This document shows positions 45,661-54,716 of a stretch of 64,000 nt of DNA, piece after piece; position 1 is the first letter of the stretch; each line of letters starts with the position of its first letter. Under the pieces are notes generated by a model. That model was not told where the DNA came from, did not search any database, and saw nothing but the letters and a program-made list of their open reading frames with translations. Both the position numbers and the translations under genes were made by a program. Source of the DNA: Anaerotignum faecicola (lineage in GTDB: Bacteria; Bacillota; Clostridia; Lachnospirales; Anaerotignaceae); NCBI RefSeq assembly GCF_003865035.1, contig NZ_BHVZ01000002.1, forward strand, positions 275,560-339,559, read 5' to 3'.

Positions 45661-46665
45661 TTATTTGTTAGCCATTACCTGTGCCTGTACGCTTGTCAGA
45701 GCAACAACTGCAACGATATCGTTTGCGGAGCAGCCTCTGGACAGGTCGTTTACGGGCTTTGCAATCCCCTGCAGGATAGGACCGAAGGCTTCTGCATTAC
45801 CGAATCTCTGTACCAGCTTATAGCCGATGTTACCTGCATCAATATCGGGGAATACCAGAACGTTTGCCTTACCTGCAACTGTGCTGTTGGGAGCCTTCAG
45901 TTCGCCAACCTCCTTCACGATAGCAGCATCCAGCTGAATTTCGCCATCCAGCTTCAGTTCGGGATATTTTTCCTTCGCAATCTTCACTGCATCTACAACC
46001 TTTGTTACATCAGCATGCTTTGCGGAACCCATTGTGGAGTGGCTCAGCATAGCAACTCTTGCTTCCTTGCCGATGAAAGCATTGTAGGATTTTGCGGAAT
46101 CGCCTGCGATGCAAGCCAGCTCTGCGGGGTTGGGGTTCTGGTTCAGCGCACAGTCAGCGAACAGCAGGATACCGTCATCGCCATACTGAGGTGTCTTTGT
46201 AACCATGATGAAGAAAGAGGATACCAGCTCTGTGCCGGGTGCAGTTTTCAGAATCTGCAGCGCGGGTCTCAGTGTATCTGCTGTGGAATGGATTGCGCCG
46301 GAAACCATACCGTCTGCAACACCCATCTTAACCAGCATAACTGCAACAAACAGGGAATCATCCATCAGGATTTTTCTTGCTTCTTCCAGTGTCATGCCTT
46401 TGCTCTTTCTTGCTTCTGCAAGGCCTGCAACCATTTCGTCCATTCTGTCGTAGGTTTCGGGGTCTACGAAAATTGCCTTGGAAACATCAAAGGAGCCGGC
46501 AGCCTCCATGATTTTATCCTTCTTACCAATCAGAACGATATCTGCCAGTTCTTCCTTCAGGCATTCAGCCGCTGCCTCCAGGTTTCTTTTTTCATAGGAC
46601 TCGGGCAGAACGATTACCTTCTTGTCTGCCTTTGCTTTTGCTTTCATTGTGCTTAAAAAGTCCAC
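45661..46665 (-). CDS. pta: Phosphate acetyltransferase
   Basis: A 334-residue enzyme that converts acetyl-CoA and phosphate to acetyl phosphate. It is the short clostridial form without the N-terminal regulatory domain of E. coli Pta. Landmarks are KVIVLPESYEKR, MVSGAIHSTADTLRPALQI, MLSHSTMGSAKH and LVFPDIDAGNIGYKL. The start is a GTG at 46665 with AGGAGG 8 nt upstream. Promoter at 46758-46786. The pta-ackA order and the adjacent tmcAL and yceD-rpmF are the usual clostridial arrangement. Confidence 0.96.
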   Translation of the reverse strand: MDFLSTMKAKAKADKKVIVLPESYEKRNLEAAAECLKEELADIVLIGKKDKIMEAAGSFDVSKAIFVDPETYDRMDEMVAGLAEARKSKGMTLEEARKILMDDSLFVAVMLVKMGVADGMVSGAIHSTADTLRPALQILKTAPGTELVSSFFIMVTKTPQYGDDGILLFADCALNQNPNPAELACIAGDSAKSYNAFIGKEARVAMLSHSTMGSAKHADVTKVVDAVKIAKEKYPELKLDGEIQLDAAIVKEVGELKAPNSTVAGKANVLVFPDIDAGNIGYKLVQRFGNAEAFGPILQGIAKPVNDLSRGCSANDIVAVVALTSVQAQVMANK

Positions 46666-46757
46666 AGGTATTACCTCCTATTTTTTATAAAATATTTTTT
46701 TACTTTTTCTTTTATCGAGCAGTCCGATTCTTTCAAACGGACATACCAAACTACTTT

Positions 46758-46786
46758 ATTATAAACAAAACAATCCCTGTATACAA
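46758..46786 (-). promoter_or_regulatory. Promoter of pta-ackA
   Basis: TTGTAT and TATAAT on the minus strand, 17 nt apart, about 85 nt upstream of the pta GTG. Confidence 0.7.
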
Positions 46787-46850
46787 GGGTCTGCCGCCAA
46801 AAAATCATATTTTTTTGAAAAATTCCCTCTGTTTTTCCCGTCAGAAAACC

Positions 46851-47204
46851 TCAGGAAATCCTTCTGCCACAGATTTTGCAGGAAAACTGTCCCGGCTGCA
46901 GCTGCGCGCCGCAATGCGGACAGGCAGACGGACTTCCGTCCTTATGACCGGAAAACATGCTGCTGATATCCATCTGAAATGCCTTCCCTCTGAGCCCTCG
47001 GTACAGATTAAAGCCGCCCAAAAGAACCAGAAGCACCGGCAGTAAAGCCGCATAGCCTTTTCGTTTCGCAGGTCTTGCACTATGTGCGTCATACCATCCG
47101 CTTTTGATGCCTTCTGTGACAAGCATCAGCATTGCAATCCCAACCACAATCAAAAGCACCGAAATTACGATATTCCTTACAGAAACTCTTTTTCCGCCAT
47201 CCAT
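46851..47204 (-). CDS. Small membrane protein with C-terminal zinc ribbon
   Basis: A 117-residue protein. Two membrane helices (about residues 10-32 and 52-70) precede a zinc ribbon CPHCGAQLQPGQFSCKICGRR at the C-terminus (two CxxC pairs, cited by CPHC and CKIC). The ATG at 47204 follows GGAAGGGG; a longer frame to 47258 overlaps the upstream gene. It follows the CheA-like gene by 31 bp. No function is known for such proteins; a link with the histidine kinase is only suggested by position. Confidence 0.65.
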   Translation of the reverse strand: MDGGKRVSVRNIVISVLLIVVGIAMLMLVTEGIKSGWYDAHSARPAKRKGYAALLPVLLVLLGGFNLYRGLRGKAFQMDISSMFSGHKDGSPSACPHCGAQLQPGQFSCKICGRRIS

Positions 47205-47235
47205 AAGCAAGTCCCCTTCCAAAAAAAGCTTTTTC

Positions 47236-48300
47236 TCAGCCTTCTGCGTGCATTTCATCCACTACGGGAAACTCCATAAAGAAGGTTGTTCCCATATATT
47301 CGCGGCTTTCGATACGGATACTGCCGCCAAGAGAGGCCACCGCCGCATTCACCACATCCAGACCGACCCCTCTGCCGGAAAACAGCGTCGCGCTTGCCTT
47401 TGTGGTGAAGCCGGGGCGCAGCAGAAATGCGTAAATCTCGCTGTCCTCATATTCGCTTTCAGGCTTTTTCAGAAGTCCTTTTTCCTTCGCCTTCTGCAAA
47501 ATCTGGTCGCGGTTCAGACCACGCCCATCATCGCGGAATGCAACAAAAACCTTCTGCGCCGCCTTGCTGATTTCCACAGAAATCTCCCCGACAGGGGTTT
47601 TCCCCATCTGCTCGCGGTCTGCCTTGGATTCCAGACCATGATCCATGCTGTTTTTCATCATCTGCAAAACCGCCATGGAAACCTTATCGTAAATATCTCT
47701 TGGCACCTCCGTATCCGCGCCGGAAATTTTTACGGTAAACTCCTTTTTTAATTCTCTGCCCATTACCTTTGCCAGCCGATCCATCTGCGGCAGAAGTGCC
47801 TCAAAATTCGTATAGGGAATCCGCTTTTTCCCCTTTCTGGTATAGGCAATCTGATAGCTTGGGCCCTCCGGCTCATTTTCACTGTCCACATGGGAAAGGA
47901 AATTCTTAATGCGGCGCACCACCGCCCATCCGAAATCCGTTACCTCGTCATCCGTTTCCAGACGGCGCAGCTCCCGCTTCAAAAAGCCGGAAACCATCCG
48001 CAAAAGCTGCAAAATCGTCTGCAAATCCTTCTGCGCCGGCGCGGATTCCTCTCGCAGGTAGGAAAATAAATCCTCCGCCGCGTGCGCTGTTTCGGAAATG
48101 GCAGGATAGCCCATCATTGCCGCAGAGCCCTTGATGCTGTGCATCGTGCGGTATAGGCTGTTGACCTCCTCCGCCGTCACCTCAAATTCCTCTGTATTTG
48201 CCTTGAATTCAATAAATCCATCAATTTTATCTACATTTTTCCACGCTTCCTCCAGAAAAAGCTCCTGCAGGAAATCCGGATTTTCAACAAACCGCTCCAC
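47236..48300 (-). CDS. Truncated CheA-like histidine kinase (Hpt and HATPase only)
   Basis: A 354-residue protein. An Hpt domain at about 8-110 contains the phospho-accepting histidine His54 in RTMHSIKGSAAMMGY. After a linker, the CheA-type ATPase domain carries MMKNSMDHGLE (216-224), DDGRGLN (257-263) and SGRGVGLDVV (308-317). The dimerisation part is short and there is no CheY-binding P2 domain and no CheW-like coupling domain, so it is not a complete chemotaxis kinase. No other che gene is in the window. It starts with GTG at 48300 behind AGAGG. Confidence 0.8.
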   Translation of the reverse strand: MERFVENPDFLQELFLEEAWKNVDKIDGFIEFKANTEEFEVTAEEVNSLYRTMHSIKGSAAMMGYPAISETAHAAEDLFSYLREESAPAQKDLQTILQLLRMVSGFLKRELRRLETDDEVTDFGWAVVRRIKNFLSHVDSENEPEGPSYQIAYTRKGKKRIPYTNFEALLPQMDRLAKVMGRELKKEFTVKISGADTEVPRDIYDKVSMAVLQMMKNSMDHGLESKADREQMGKTPVGEISVEISKAAQKVFVAFRDDGRGLNRDQILQKAKEKGLLKKPESEYEDSEIYAFLLRPGFTTKASATLFSGRGVGLDVVNAAVASLGGSIRIESREYMGTTFFMEFPVVDEMHAEG

Positions 48301-48517
48301 CTAATCATCCTCTTATCATAAAAGAATTCTCATCCTGTTTTTGATTTTACCCCTACGCATGGAGACGCAGAAACAAGAAATCCCATTTCTCCGCCCATGT
48401 TATCACAAGTATAGACCTAAATTGAGAAAATTGCCATACGATTTTTTTAAAAAAACAGAAAAAATATGGTATACTTTATTTTAATCAGAAATTGAACATC
48501 AGAAAGGAGACTTTCTT

Positions 48518-49741
48518 ATGAAAACCCTTGGTATCATTACCGAATATAACCCCTTTCATCAGGGGCATGCCTATATGCTGGAGCGAGCAAAACGAAAGGC
48601 CGATGCCGACCGCGTGGTTGTCATCATGAGCGGCAGCTTTGTGCAGCGGGGGGAGCCTGCCATTTTCGATAAATGGACAAGAACCGCCGCCGCGCTGAAA
48701 AACGGCGCAGATTTAGTATTGGAGCTGCCTGTGCTTTTTGCCGCAGCCAATGCGGAAACCTTTGCCAGAGGGGCAGTGCGCCTGCTGACAGAAAGCGGCA
48801 TTGTGGATACGCTTGCCTTTGGCTCCGAAAACGGCAACCTGCAAGAGCTGCAGGAGGCGGCGAAAATTCTTGCAAACGAAACAGAGGAATTTCAACGGCT
48901 ATTAAAGGAGCTGCTCAGCGAGGGGCTTTCCTATCCTGCCGCGCGCGCAAAGGTTCTGGAAACGCTTTCGCAGATTAACAGCGCCATCCTTTCCAAACCA
49001 AATGACATTTTAGGCTTGGAATATCTCAAGGCGTTGGACTATTATTCCTCTCCCATTGCACCGCTGACCATCCGCCGCAAGGGCGATTACAACAGCCTTT
49101 CTCTTTCAAGCGGCTATGCGTCCGCAAGCGCAGTGCGGAAGGCTTTGACAGAGGAAAACAGCACCGAAGCCATGCTGCATCTGCCCGAAAATACGCATGA
49201 CCTCTATAATAAAGCACTTTCCATCGGCACAGCACCCGTTTTCTGGGATACACTCATGCCTGCCCTGCATTATAAGCTGCGCACCACCTCGATTGAGGAG
49301 CTGAAGGAGATTGCAGAGGTGACAGAGGGTCTGGAAAATCGGATTCTCCATTCCATTGACAGCTGCTATTCCTTTGAGGAAATGATGGATTTCATCAAAA
49401 CAAAGCGCTACACACGCACGAAAATTCAGCGTATCCTGCTTCATATTCTTCTGGATATCAAGGAATCCGAGGTTTCGTATTTCCTCAATCTGCCGAAAAT
49501 GCCCTATGTGCGTGTATTGGGCTTTCAGAAGGATCATTCCGATATTCTCGCAGATTTAACGGAGCAGGCAAAATGTCCCGTTCTGACAAATCTGAAAAAA
49601 GCCCCTGCGCTTCTGAATGAGGATGGGCTTGCCATGCTTGCTCTGGAAAAAACAGCGACCGATTTGCACGCTCTGGCATACCCCAACCCGATTTATCGCG
49701 CGCCAAATCAGGATTTCACAAAGCCCCTTGTCATTCTCTGA
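48518..49741 (+). CDS. tmcAL: tRNA(Met) cytidine acetate ligase TmcAL
   Basis: A 407-residue nucleotidyltransferase-fold enzyme (YlbM family) that uses ATP and acetate to form N4-acetylcytidine at position 34 of elongator tRNA(Met). The ATP-binding motif GIITEYNPFHQGH opens the protein, followed by VVVIMSGSFVQRGEPAIFDKW (core SGSFVQRGEP) and KRYTRTKIQR. It uses free acetate, and the acetate-producing pta and ackA are neighbours, a frequent clostridial layout. ATG at 48518 follows AGAAAGGAG. It is divergent from the CheA-like gene. Confidence 0.93.
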   Translation: MKTLGIITEYNPFHQGHAYMLERAKRKADADRVVVIMSGSFVQRGEPAIFDKWTRTAAALKNGADLVLELPVLFAAANAETFARGAVRLLTESGIVDTLAFGSENGNLQELQEAAKILANETEEFQRLLKELLSEGLSYPAARAKVLETLSQINSAILSKPNDILGLEYLKALDYYSSPIAPLTIRRKGDYNSLSLSSGYASASAVRKALTEENSTEAMLHLPENTHDLYNKALSIGTAPVFWDTLMPALHYKLRTTSIEELKEIAEVTEGLENRILHSIDSCYSFEEMMDFIKTKRYTRTKIQRILLHILLDIKESEVSYFLNLPKMPYVRVLGFQKDHSDILADLTEQAKCPVLTNLKKAPALLNEDGLAMLALEKTATDLHALAYPNPIYRAPNQDFTKPLVIL

Positions 49742-49771
49742 CCGGCAGCGGCATAAAATAGAATCAAACAG

Positions 49772-49808
49772 GAAAAGCCGAAGAATTCAGATTTCCTCGG
49801 CTTTTTTT
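49772..49808 (+). terminator. Terminator of tmcAL
   Basis: Stem AAGCCGA(A)G with C(C)TCGGCTT followed by a run of seven T, immediately before the ylbJ ribosome site. Confidence 0.75.
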
Positions 49809-49827
49809 ATTTTATGGGAGGGATTGC

Positions 49828-50922
49828 ATGAAAAAGGGGACTTTGCTGTTGGGCGGCTGTGCCTGCTTTCTGATTTTTGCCCTGCTTTGCTTTCCAGAAG
49901 AAATGCTTGCCGCTTCCGCGGAAGGGGTGCAGCTCTGGCTGACGAAGGTATTCCCCTCCTTGTTTCCGTTTCTGGTTGCCTGCGGTATCCTGCTGCGCAT
50001 TGGTGCGGCGCAGCGGATGGGCGCGGCTCTGCGCCCTCTGATGCAGCCCTTGTTTCACCTGCCTGGCATTGCCGCCTTCCCCTTCTTTTTCGGACTTCTT
50101 TCCGGATACCCCATGGGAGCAAAGCTGACCGCGCAGCTTTATGAGCAAAGGCAGCTTTCCCTCGCCGATGCACAGCAGCTTCTTGCCTTTTCCAACTGCC
50201 CCGGGCCCTTGTTTCTGATTGGCACGGTTGGCGTTGGCTTTTTCGGCATGCCTGCCTTTGGGTATCTGCTCTGGCTCTCCGCTTTTCTCGGCGCAGTCGC
50301 CACAGGTATTCTCTTTCGCAGAAAAAAATCCGTTGCACCCCTCCCTTCCGCTTCTGCTTCCCCCTATCAACCTCTGACGGAGGTGCTTTCCGCTTCTGTT
50401 GCAGATGCACTCCGCACCATTTTGCTAATTGGAGGGTATCTCATTTTGTTTGCGGTGCTTTCCGCGGCAATGGAGCAGGCAGGGCTATTTTCTCTGCTCG
50501 CCCGTCTGCTGTTTTTTCTGCCGCTTTCCACGGAAACACTGCGCGGCCTTTGCAGCGGTATTCTGGAAATGACAAACGGAGCGCATCTCCTAAGCCTCTC
50601 CCCCGATAGTCTGCGTCTGCGGCTGACGCTGGTCGCATTTCTCGTTTCCTTCGGCGGTCTTTCCATTCTGGGACAGACCTTCGGCGTGCTTGCCGCCATG
50701 CCCATATCAAAAAAAGACTACCTCAAAGGGAAATGCACAAATGCCCTTTTCAGCAGTCTTTCTTTCTTTTTGCTCTATCCGTTTTTTTATCCATACGCAC
50801 AAAAAGAAGTTCCTGCGTTTTTTTCGCTCACAGAAACCTCTTTTACGCTCTCTTTTCTCTGGCTTTTGCCAAGCCTGTTTTTCCTCGCGGTGCTTTGCTA
50901 TGCAATTTTTGACAGAGGATAA
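49828..50922 (+). CDS. ylbJ: Sporulation integral membrane protein YlbJ family
   Basis: A 364-residue polytopic membrane protein with about eight hydrophobic segments and the Gate-type (nucleoside-recognition-like) motifs WLTKVFPSLFPFLVACGIL, LLSGYPMGAKL and FSNCPGPLFLIGTVG. In Bacillus YlbJ is needed for mature spores and spore cortex formation. Its presence suggests the organism can or once could sporulate. ATG at 49828 follows GGGAGGG. It ends 6 bp from the stop of the convergent coiled-coil gene, with no terminator between. Confidence 0.9.
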   Translation: MKKGTLLLGGCACFLIFALLCFPEEMLAASAEGVQLWLTKVFPSLFPFLVACGILLRIGAAQRMGAALRPLMQPLFHLPGIAAFPFFFGLLSGYPMGAKLTAQLYEQRQLSLADAQQLLAFSNCPGPLFLIGTVGVGFFGMPAFGYLLWLSAFLGAVATGILFRRKKSVAPLPSASASPYQPLTEVLSASVADALRTILLIGGYLILFAVLSAAMEQAGLFSLLARLLFFLPLSTETLRGLCSGILEMTNGAHLLSLSPDSLRLRLTLVAFLVSFGGLSILGQTFGVLAAMPISKKDYLKGKCTNALFSSLSFFLLYPFFYPYAQKEVPAFFSLTETSFTLSFLWLLPSLFFLAVLCYAIFDRG

Positions 50923-50928
50923 GGGAAA

Positions 50929-51432
50929 TCACTTGCCCATACGCAGCTCCTGAATATTTTCCGCCAGAACATCCAGTGTCTGTGCGAAGTAATCATCTGT
51001 CTTGATGCTTTCGCTGTAAACAACGGATTTCAGCTCCTTCAGCTTGCCTTCCGCATCCGCCAGCACGCTTTCCGCATATTCCATTGCGCCCAAACGCATA
51101 TCCTTGGAAGTCTTCTTTGCAGAATCAATGATTGCCGCCGCCTGTTCATAAGCCTTCTTTGTTACTTCGTTTTCATCCACAAGGCGCACCATACGGTCTT
51201 CCGCATTCTTTACGATTTCATCCGCTTCTCTCTGCGCATCAATCAGGATTTTATTTCTTTCCTCGATAACCCATTTGGACTGCTTCAGCTCATTGGGCAG
51301 CTTCATGCGGATTTCGCTGATAATATCATAAATTTCCTCTTTATTTACAGTAACCTTACTGCTGAACGGCACAGCCTTGCTGCTGTCCATAACATCTTCC
51401 AATTCATCTAATAACTGCAATACAGAATCCAT
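50929..51432 (-). CDS. Coiled-coil protein, DivIVA/V-ATPase-H-like
   Basis: A 167-residue protein dominated by helix, with a long coiled coil over about residues 55-155. Clostridial homologues are commonly labelled ATPase or V-type ATPase subunit H, but no nucleotide-binding motif is present and no V-ATPase genes are near. DivIVA-like organisation (short N-terminal part, long coil) is another possibility. It follows coaD by 10 bp on the same strand, so it belongs to the rsmD-coaD operon. Function unknown. Confidence 0.65.
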   Translation of the reverse strand: MDSVLQLLDELEDVMDSSKAVPFSSKVTVNKEEIYDIISEIRMKLPNELKQSKWVIEERNKILIDAQREADEIVKNAEDRMVRLVDENEVTKKAYEQAAAIIDSAKKTSKDMRLGAMEYAESVLADAEGKLKELKSVVYSESIKTDDYFAQTLDVLAENIQELRMGK

Positions 51433-51442
51433 TCTATCTCCC

Positions 51443-51922
51443 TCACTTCTGATATTTTTCTATAATAAAAGGTTTAATTTCAGCGGGTACCATAAAGCTG
51501 ATATCTCCGCCAAACACAGCAACTTCCTTCACATTCGTGGAGCTTAGAGCAAGATGCTCCTCATCCGCCGCCAGATAAACCGTTTCGATTTTATCATACA
51601 GCTTGCGATTGATAAGAAACATGGGATATTCCGCGGAAAAATCCAGTGTGTTACGCAGCCCTCTGACTGCGATATTCGCGCCGATTTCCTTTGCAAAATC
51701 CACCAGAAGCCCCTGAAAGGAAGCGACCTCTACGTTTTCAATATGCTTTGTTGCCAATTCCAGATGATGCTTTCTCTCCTCTACCGTGAAAAGAGATTTT
51801 TTGTTGGGATTTTCCAACACTGCCACCACAAGACAGTCAAATAAATTTGCGGCTCTTTCAATGATATCCATGTGCCCTAAGGTAACAGGATCAAAGCTGC
51901 CTGCATAAATTGCTTTTTTCAT
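51443..51922 (-). CDS. coaD: Phosphopantetheine adenylyltransferase
   Basis: A 159-residue enzyme that makes dephospho-CoA from phosphopantetheine and ATP, the fourth step of CoA synthesis. It has AIYAGSFDPVTLGHMDII (with the TxGH motif), ANIAVRGLRN and LSSTNVKEVAVFGGDIS. The ATG at 51922 overlaps the rsmD stop as ATGA and follows GGAGGAAG. It matches the usual length of about 160 residues. Confidence 0.96.
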   Translation of the reverse strand: MKKAIYAGSFDPVTLGHMDIIERAANLFDCLVVAVLENPNKKSLFTVEERKHHLELATKHIENVEVASFQGLLVDFAKEIGANIAVRGLRNTLDFSAEYPMFLINRKLYDKIETVYLAADEEHLALSSTNVKEVAVFGGDISFMVPAEIKPFIIEKYQK

Positions 51923-52479
51923 ACGTTTTCTTCCTCCGCGCACAGGAACGTCAGGGTTGTTGTCTTATACACCTTTTCACGCAAAATTTTCATACCCTTC
52001 GGAATTGTGAGCGCAATCTGCGAGGAGCCTTCTGCAATGAGATACCCCTCCGCCTTTAACAAACCAGTTTCCGCAATTCTTTCCAGTACGGACGTATACA
52101 GCCCCGCTTCATAGGGCGGATCCATGAAAATAATGTCGAATTTCTTTCCTTCCGCCGCAAGCCTGTCCAACGCAGAAAGCACATCCGTTTGCAAAAGCCT
52201 TGCTCTTTCCTGCAGCTTGGTATGCACAAGGTTTGCCTGAATAACCTTCTGACATTCTGCCGCATTTTCCACAAAAACAGCCTCCGCCGCTCCTCTGGAA
52301 AGTGCCTCAATCCCAATCGCACCGCTGCCGGAAAATAAATCCAGAAAGCTTGCCTCGGGCAAATCGAACGCTATGATATTAAAGAGGGTTTCCTTTATTC
52401 TGTCCGTCGTCGGTCTGGTTGCCAGCCCTTCGATGGTTTGCAGATTATGACCCTTTGCTGCTCCTGCGATGACACGCAT
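51919..52479 (-). CDS. rsmD: 16S rRNA (guanine966-N2)-methyltransferase RsmD
   Basis: A 186-residue SAM-dependent methyltransferase. It begins MRVIAGAAKGHNL, with TRPTTDRIKETLFNI, the SAM loop FLDLFSGSGAIGIEALSRGA (core LFSGSGAIG) and the catalytic IIFMDPPYE. The ATG at 52479 is supported by a promoter whose transcript starts near 52520; a longer frame to 52536 would begin before it. It overlaps coaD by 4 bp. Confidence 0.94.
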   Translation of the reverse strand: MRVIAGAAKGHNLQTIEGLATRPTTDRIKETLFNIIAFDLPEASFLDLFSGSGAIGIEALSRGAAEAVFVENAAECQKVIQANLVHTKLQERARLLQTDVLSALDRLAAEGKKFDIIFMDPPYEAGLYTSVLERIAETGLLKAEGYLIAEGSSQIALTIPKGMKILREKVYKTTTLTFLCAEEENV

Positions 52480-52526
52480 ACTGTCTGCACCACCCAAAAA
52501 ACCTGATTTTACATGATATCGTTTAG

Positions 52527-52555
52527 AGTATAGCAAAAAAATTTTCAGTTGACAA
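52527..52555 (-). promoter_or_regulatory. Promoter of rsmD-coaD
   Basis: TTGTCA and TATACT on the minus strand with 17-nt spacing, in the gap after recG. Confidence 0.7.
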
Positions 52556-52582
52556 CCAAAAAGAGAAAAAACACAGAAAAAC

Positions 52583-54625
52583 TCACATTTCCAGACGTTT
52601 TCCGTCCAAATATCCCGCGATTCTCACTTTCAGGGGCTGATGCTCCATCTGCTCCAGATTCCTGTCCTTCCGCAAAAGCTCTGCCGCTGCTGCCTGCGCC
52701 TCCTTCAGAATCGGCAAATCCCGACAGAGGTCTGCAATCTTCAGCTCCGGCAGACCATGCTGACGGATGCCGAAAAATTCCCCCGGTCCGCGCAGCTTTA
52801 AGTCCTTCTCGGAAATGACAAAGCCATCCTCCGATTCCGTCATGGTTTTCATGCGCTCCTTCGCGACCTTTGTTTTTGTATCGCTCACCAGAATACAGTA
52901 CGATTTTTCCGCACCACGCCCAACGCGCCCGCGCAGCTGATGCAGCTGTGCCAAGCCGAACCGCTCCGCATTTTCAATCAGCATAATGGTTGCATTCGGC
53001 ACATTGATGCCAACCTCAACGACTGTTGTGGATACAAGAACATCAATCTCCCCTGCCGCAAAGCTGTCCATGATTGTCTGCTTTTCCTTCGCCTTCATTT
53101 TTCCATGCACACAGGCAACGCGGCAATGCGGCAGTTCCTCTGTCAGCTCCGCGGTATACTCCAGAACGGACTGCACCTCTAATTTCTCATTTTCCTCAAT
53201 CATCGGGCAGATGACATACGCCTGTCTGCCTGCCGCAACGTGCTTTTCGATAAAGGCATAAATCCGCGGATGATATCTGCTGTCTACCGCCGAGGTATCA
53301 ATTTTCTGTCTGCCGGGCGGCAGCTCATCAATAATAGAAATATCCAAATCGCCATATAGAATCAGTGCCAGGGTGCGTGGAATCGGCGTTGCCGTCATGA
53401 CAAGGGTATGCACATTTTCGCCCTTTTCCGCCAAGGTGCTTCTCTGGCGTACACCAAAGCGATGCTGTTCATCCGTAATCGCCAGACCTAATTTTTGAAA
53501 TTCGACTCCCTTTTGAATCACGGCATGGGTGCCAATCACCATCTGCGCCGTACCATCAGCGACCTGCGCCAGACGTTCCCGTTTTTCCTTCGCCGTCAGG
53601 CTGCCCGTCAGCAAAACAACCGTAATCCCTGCCGGCTCCAGCAGATCACGGAAGGATGCCGCATGCTGCCTTGCCAGAACCTCTGTCGGTGCCATCATTG
53701 CCGCCTGATAGCCATTCTGTATTGTCCAATACGCCGCAAGCAACGCCACCGCCGTTTTGCCGCTGCCGACATCCCCCTGCACCAGACGGTTCATGATTTT
53801 GCCCGAGGTCATGTCCTGCACGATTTCCGCAAGAACGCGCTTCTGCGCATCTGTCAGGGCAAAGGGAAGAAGCGTTTCACCATCCTGCAAGGCTTTTTTC
53901 TTTTTCAGCCGAATCCCTTCGCCCCTCTCCTCAAGCGTGCTTTTCAGCTGATAAAGTGCCGTCTGCAACAAAAACAGCTCCTCAAAAACAAGCCTTTTCC
54001 TTGCATCATAAAAGCCCTGCTCCGTTTTGGGAAAATGGATGTTTTCTATTGCAAAATTGCGCTCCGCCAGATGGTATTCCTTTCTCAGCCAGAGGGGCAG
54101 CTCCTCCTGCATGCCGCCGCTCATTTCCTTCAAGGCCTCCTCCATCAGATTGCGGAGCATTTTCTGCGAAAGCCCCTCCACGGAAGGATAAACCGGAAGG
54201 ATGCGCCCCCCTGCGAAATTCTCCCCAATCCGCTCACACTCAGGGGAAACCACCTCTGTTCTGCCGTATTTTTTTTGCAGTCTGCCGGAAAAAAGATACC
54301 ATTCGCCGATTTTCAGACTGCTTTTCATGTAGGGCTGATTATACCACAGCACCCCAACCGCGCCCGTTTCATCGTAGACCTTCATTCTGGTATACACAAG
54401 CCTGCCGTGGCGGCTGTTTTGTCCCTCCTCCTTTATCTGCGCCAGAAAGGTTGCAGGTTCATCCGGCGGCAGGTCTGCAATTTTCAGTATTTCGCTTCTG
54501 TCCTTGTATTCTCTGGGGTAATGCGTCAGCAAATCCTCCACTGTCACAATGCCCAGCCTATGCAGCCTTTTTTCTCTCTGCTCGCCAACGCCCTTGAGCA
54601 CGGAAACCGCATCCTGTCCTCGCAT
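52583..54625 (-). CDS. recG: ATP-dependent DNA helicase RecG
   Basis: A 680-residue branch-migration helicase that remodels stalled forks and Holliday junctions. Order: wedge OB domain (about 50-150), helicase motor with Walker A QGDVGSGKTAVA, DEQH box ITDEQHRFGV, TATPIPRTLAL, and the C-terminal LRGRVGRG with the RecG-specific GPGEFFGIRQHGLP. ATG at 54625 follows GGGAGGTG; the frame extends upstream to 54685 without family similarity. Confidence 0.96.
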   Translation of the reverse strand: MRGQDAVSVLKGVGEQREKRLHRLGIVTVEDLLTHYPREYKDRSEILKIADLPPDEPATFLAQIKEEGQNSRHGRLVYTRMKVYDETGAVGVLWYNQPYMKSSLKIGEWYLFSGRLQKKYGRTEVVSPECERIGENFAGGRILPVYPSVEGLSQKMLRNLMEEALKEMSGGMQEELPLWLRKEYHLAERNFAIENIHFPKTEQGFYDARKRLVFEELFLLQTALYQLKSTLEERGEGIRLKKKKALQDGETLLPFALTDAQKRVLAEIVQDMTSGKIMNRLVQGDVGSGKTAVALLAAYWTIQNGYQAAMMAPTEVLARQHAASFRDLLEPAGITVVLLTGSLTAKEKRERLAQVADGTAQMVIGTHAVIQKGVEFQKLGLAITDEQHRFGVRQRSTLAEKGENVHTLVMTATPIPRTLALILYGDLDISIIDELPPGRQKIDTSAVDSRYHPRIYAFIEKHVAAGRQAYVICPMIEENEKLEVQSVLEYTAELTEELPHCRVACVHGKMKAKEKQTIMDSFAAGEIDVLVSTTVVEVGINVPNATIMLIENAERFGLAQLHQLRGRVGRGAEKSYCILVSDTKTKVAKERMKTMTESEDGFVISEKDLKLRGPGEFFGIRQHGLPELKIADLCRDLPILKEAQAAAAELLRKDRNLEQMEHQPLKVRIAGYLDGKRLEM

Positions 54626-54673
54626 GAGACACACCTCCCTTCTTTTTTCCGCAAAGATTTCTACAAAGAAACA

Positions 54674-54700
54674 GGGAGATTTCATCTAAGAATCTCCCCA
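54674..54700 (-). terminator. Possible terminator after the DAK2 gene
   Basis: 8-bp stem GGGAGATT/AATCTCCC between the DAK2 gene and recG; the T run on the minus strand is interrupted, so termination may be partial. Confidence 0.45.
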
Positions 54701-54716
54701 TTTTGTTTTGTTATTT

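Noticed and set aside
49787..50410. Basic minus-strand frames opposite ylbJ
   Set aside because: Low-complexity Arg/Lys/Gln-rich antisense of a membrane protein gene.
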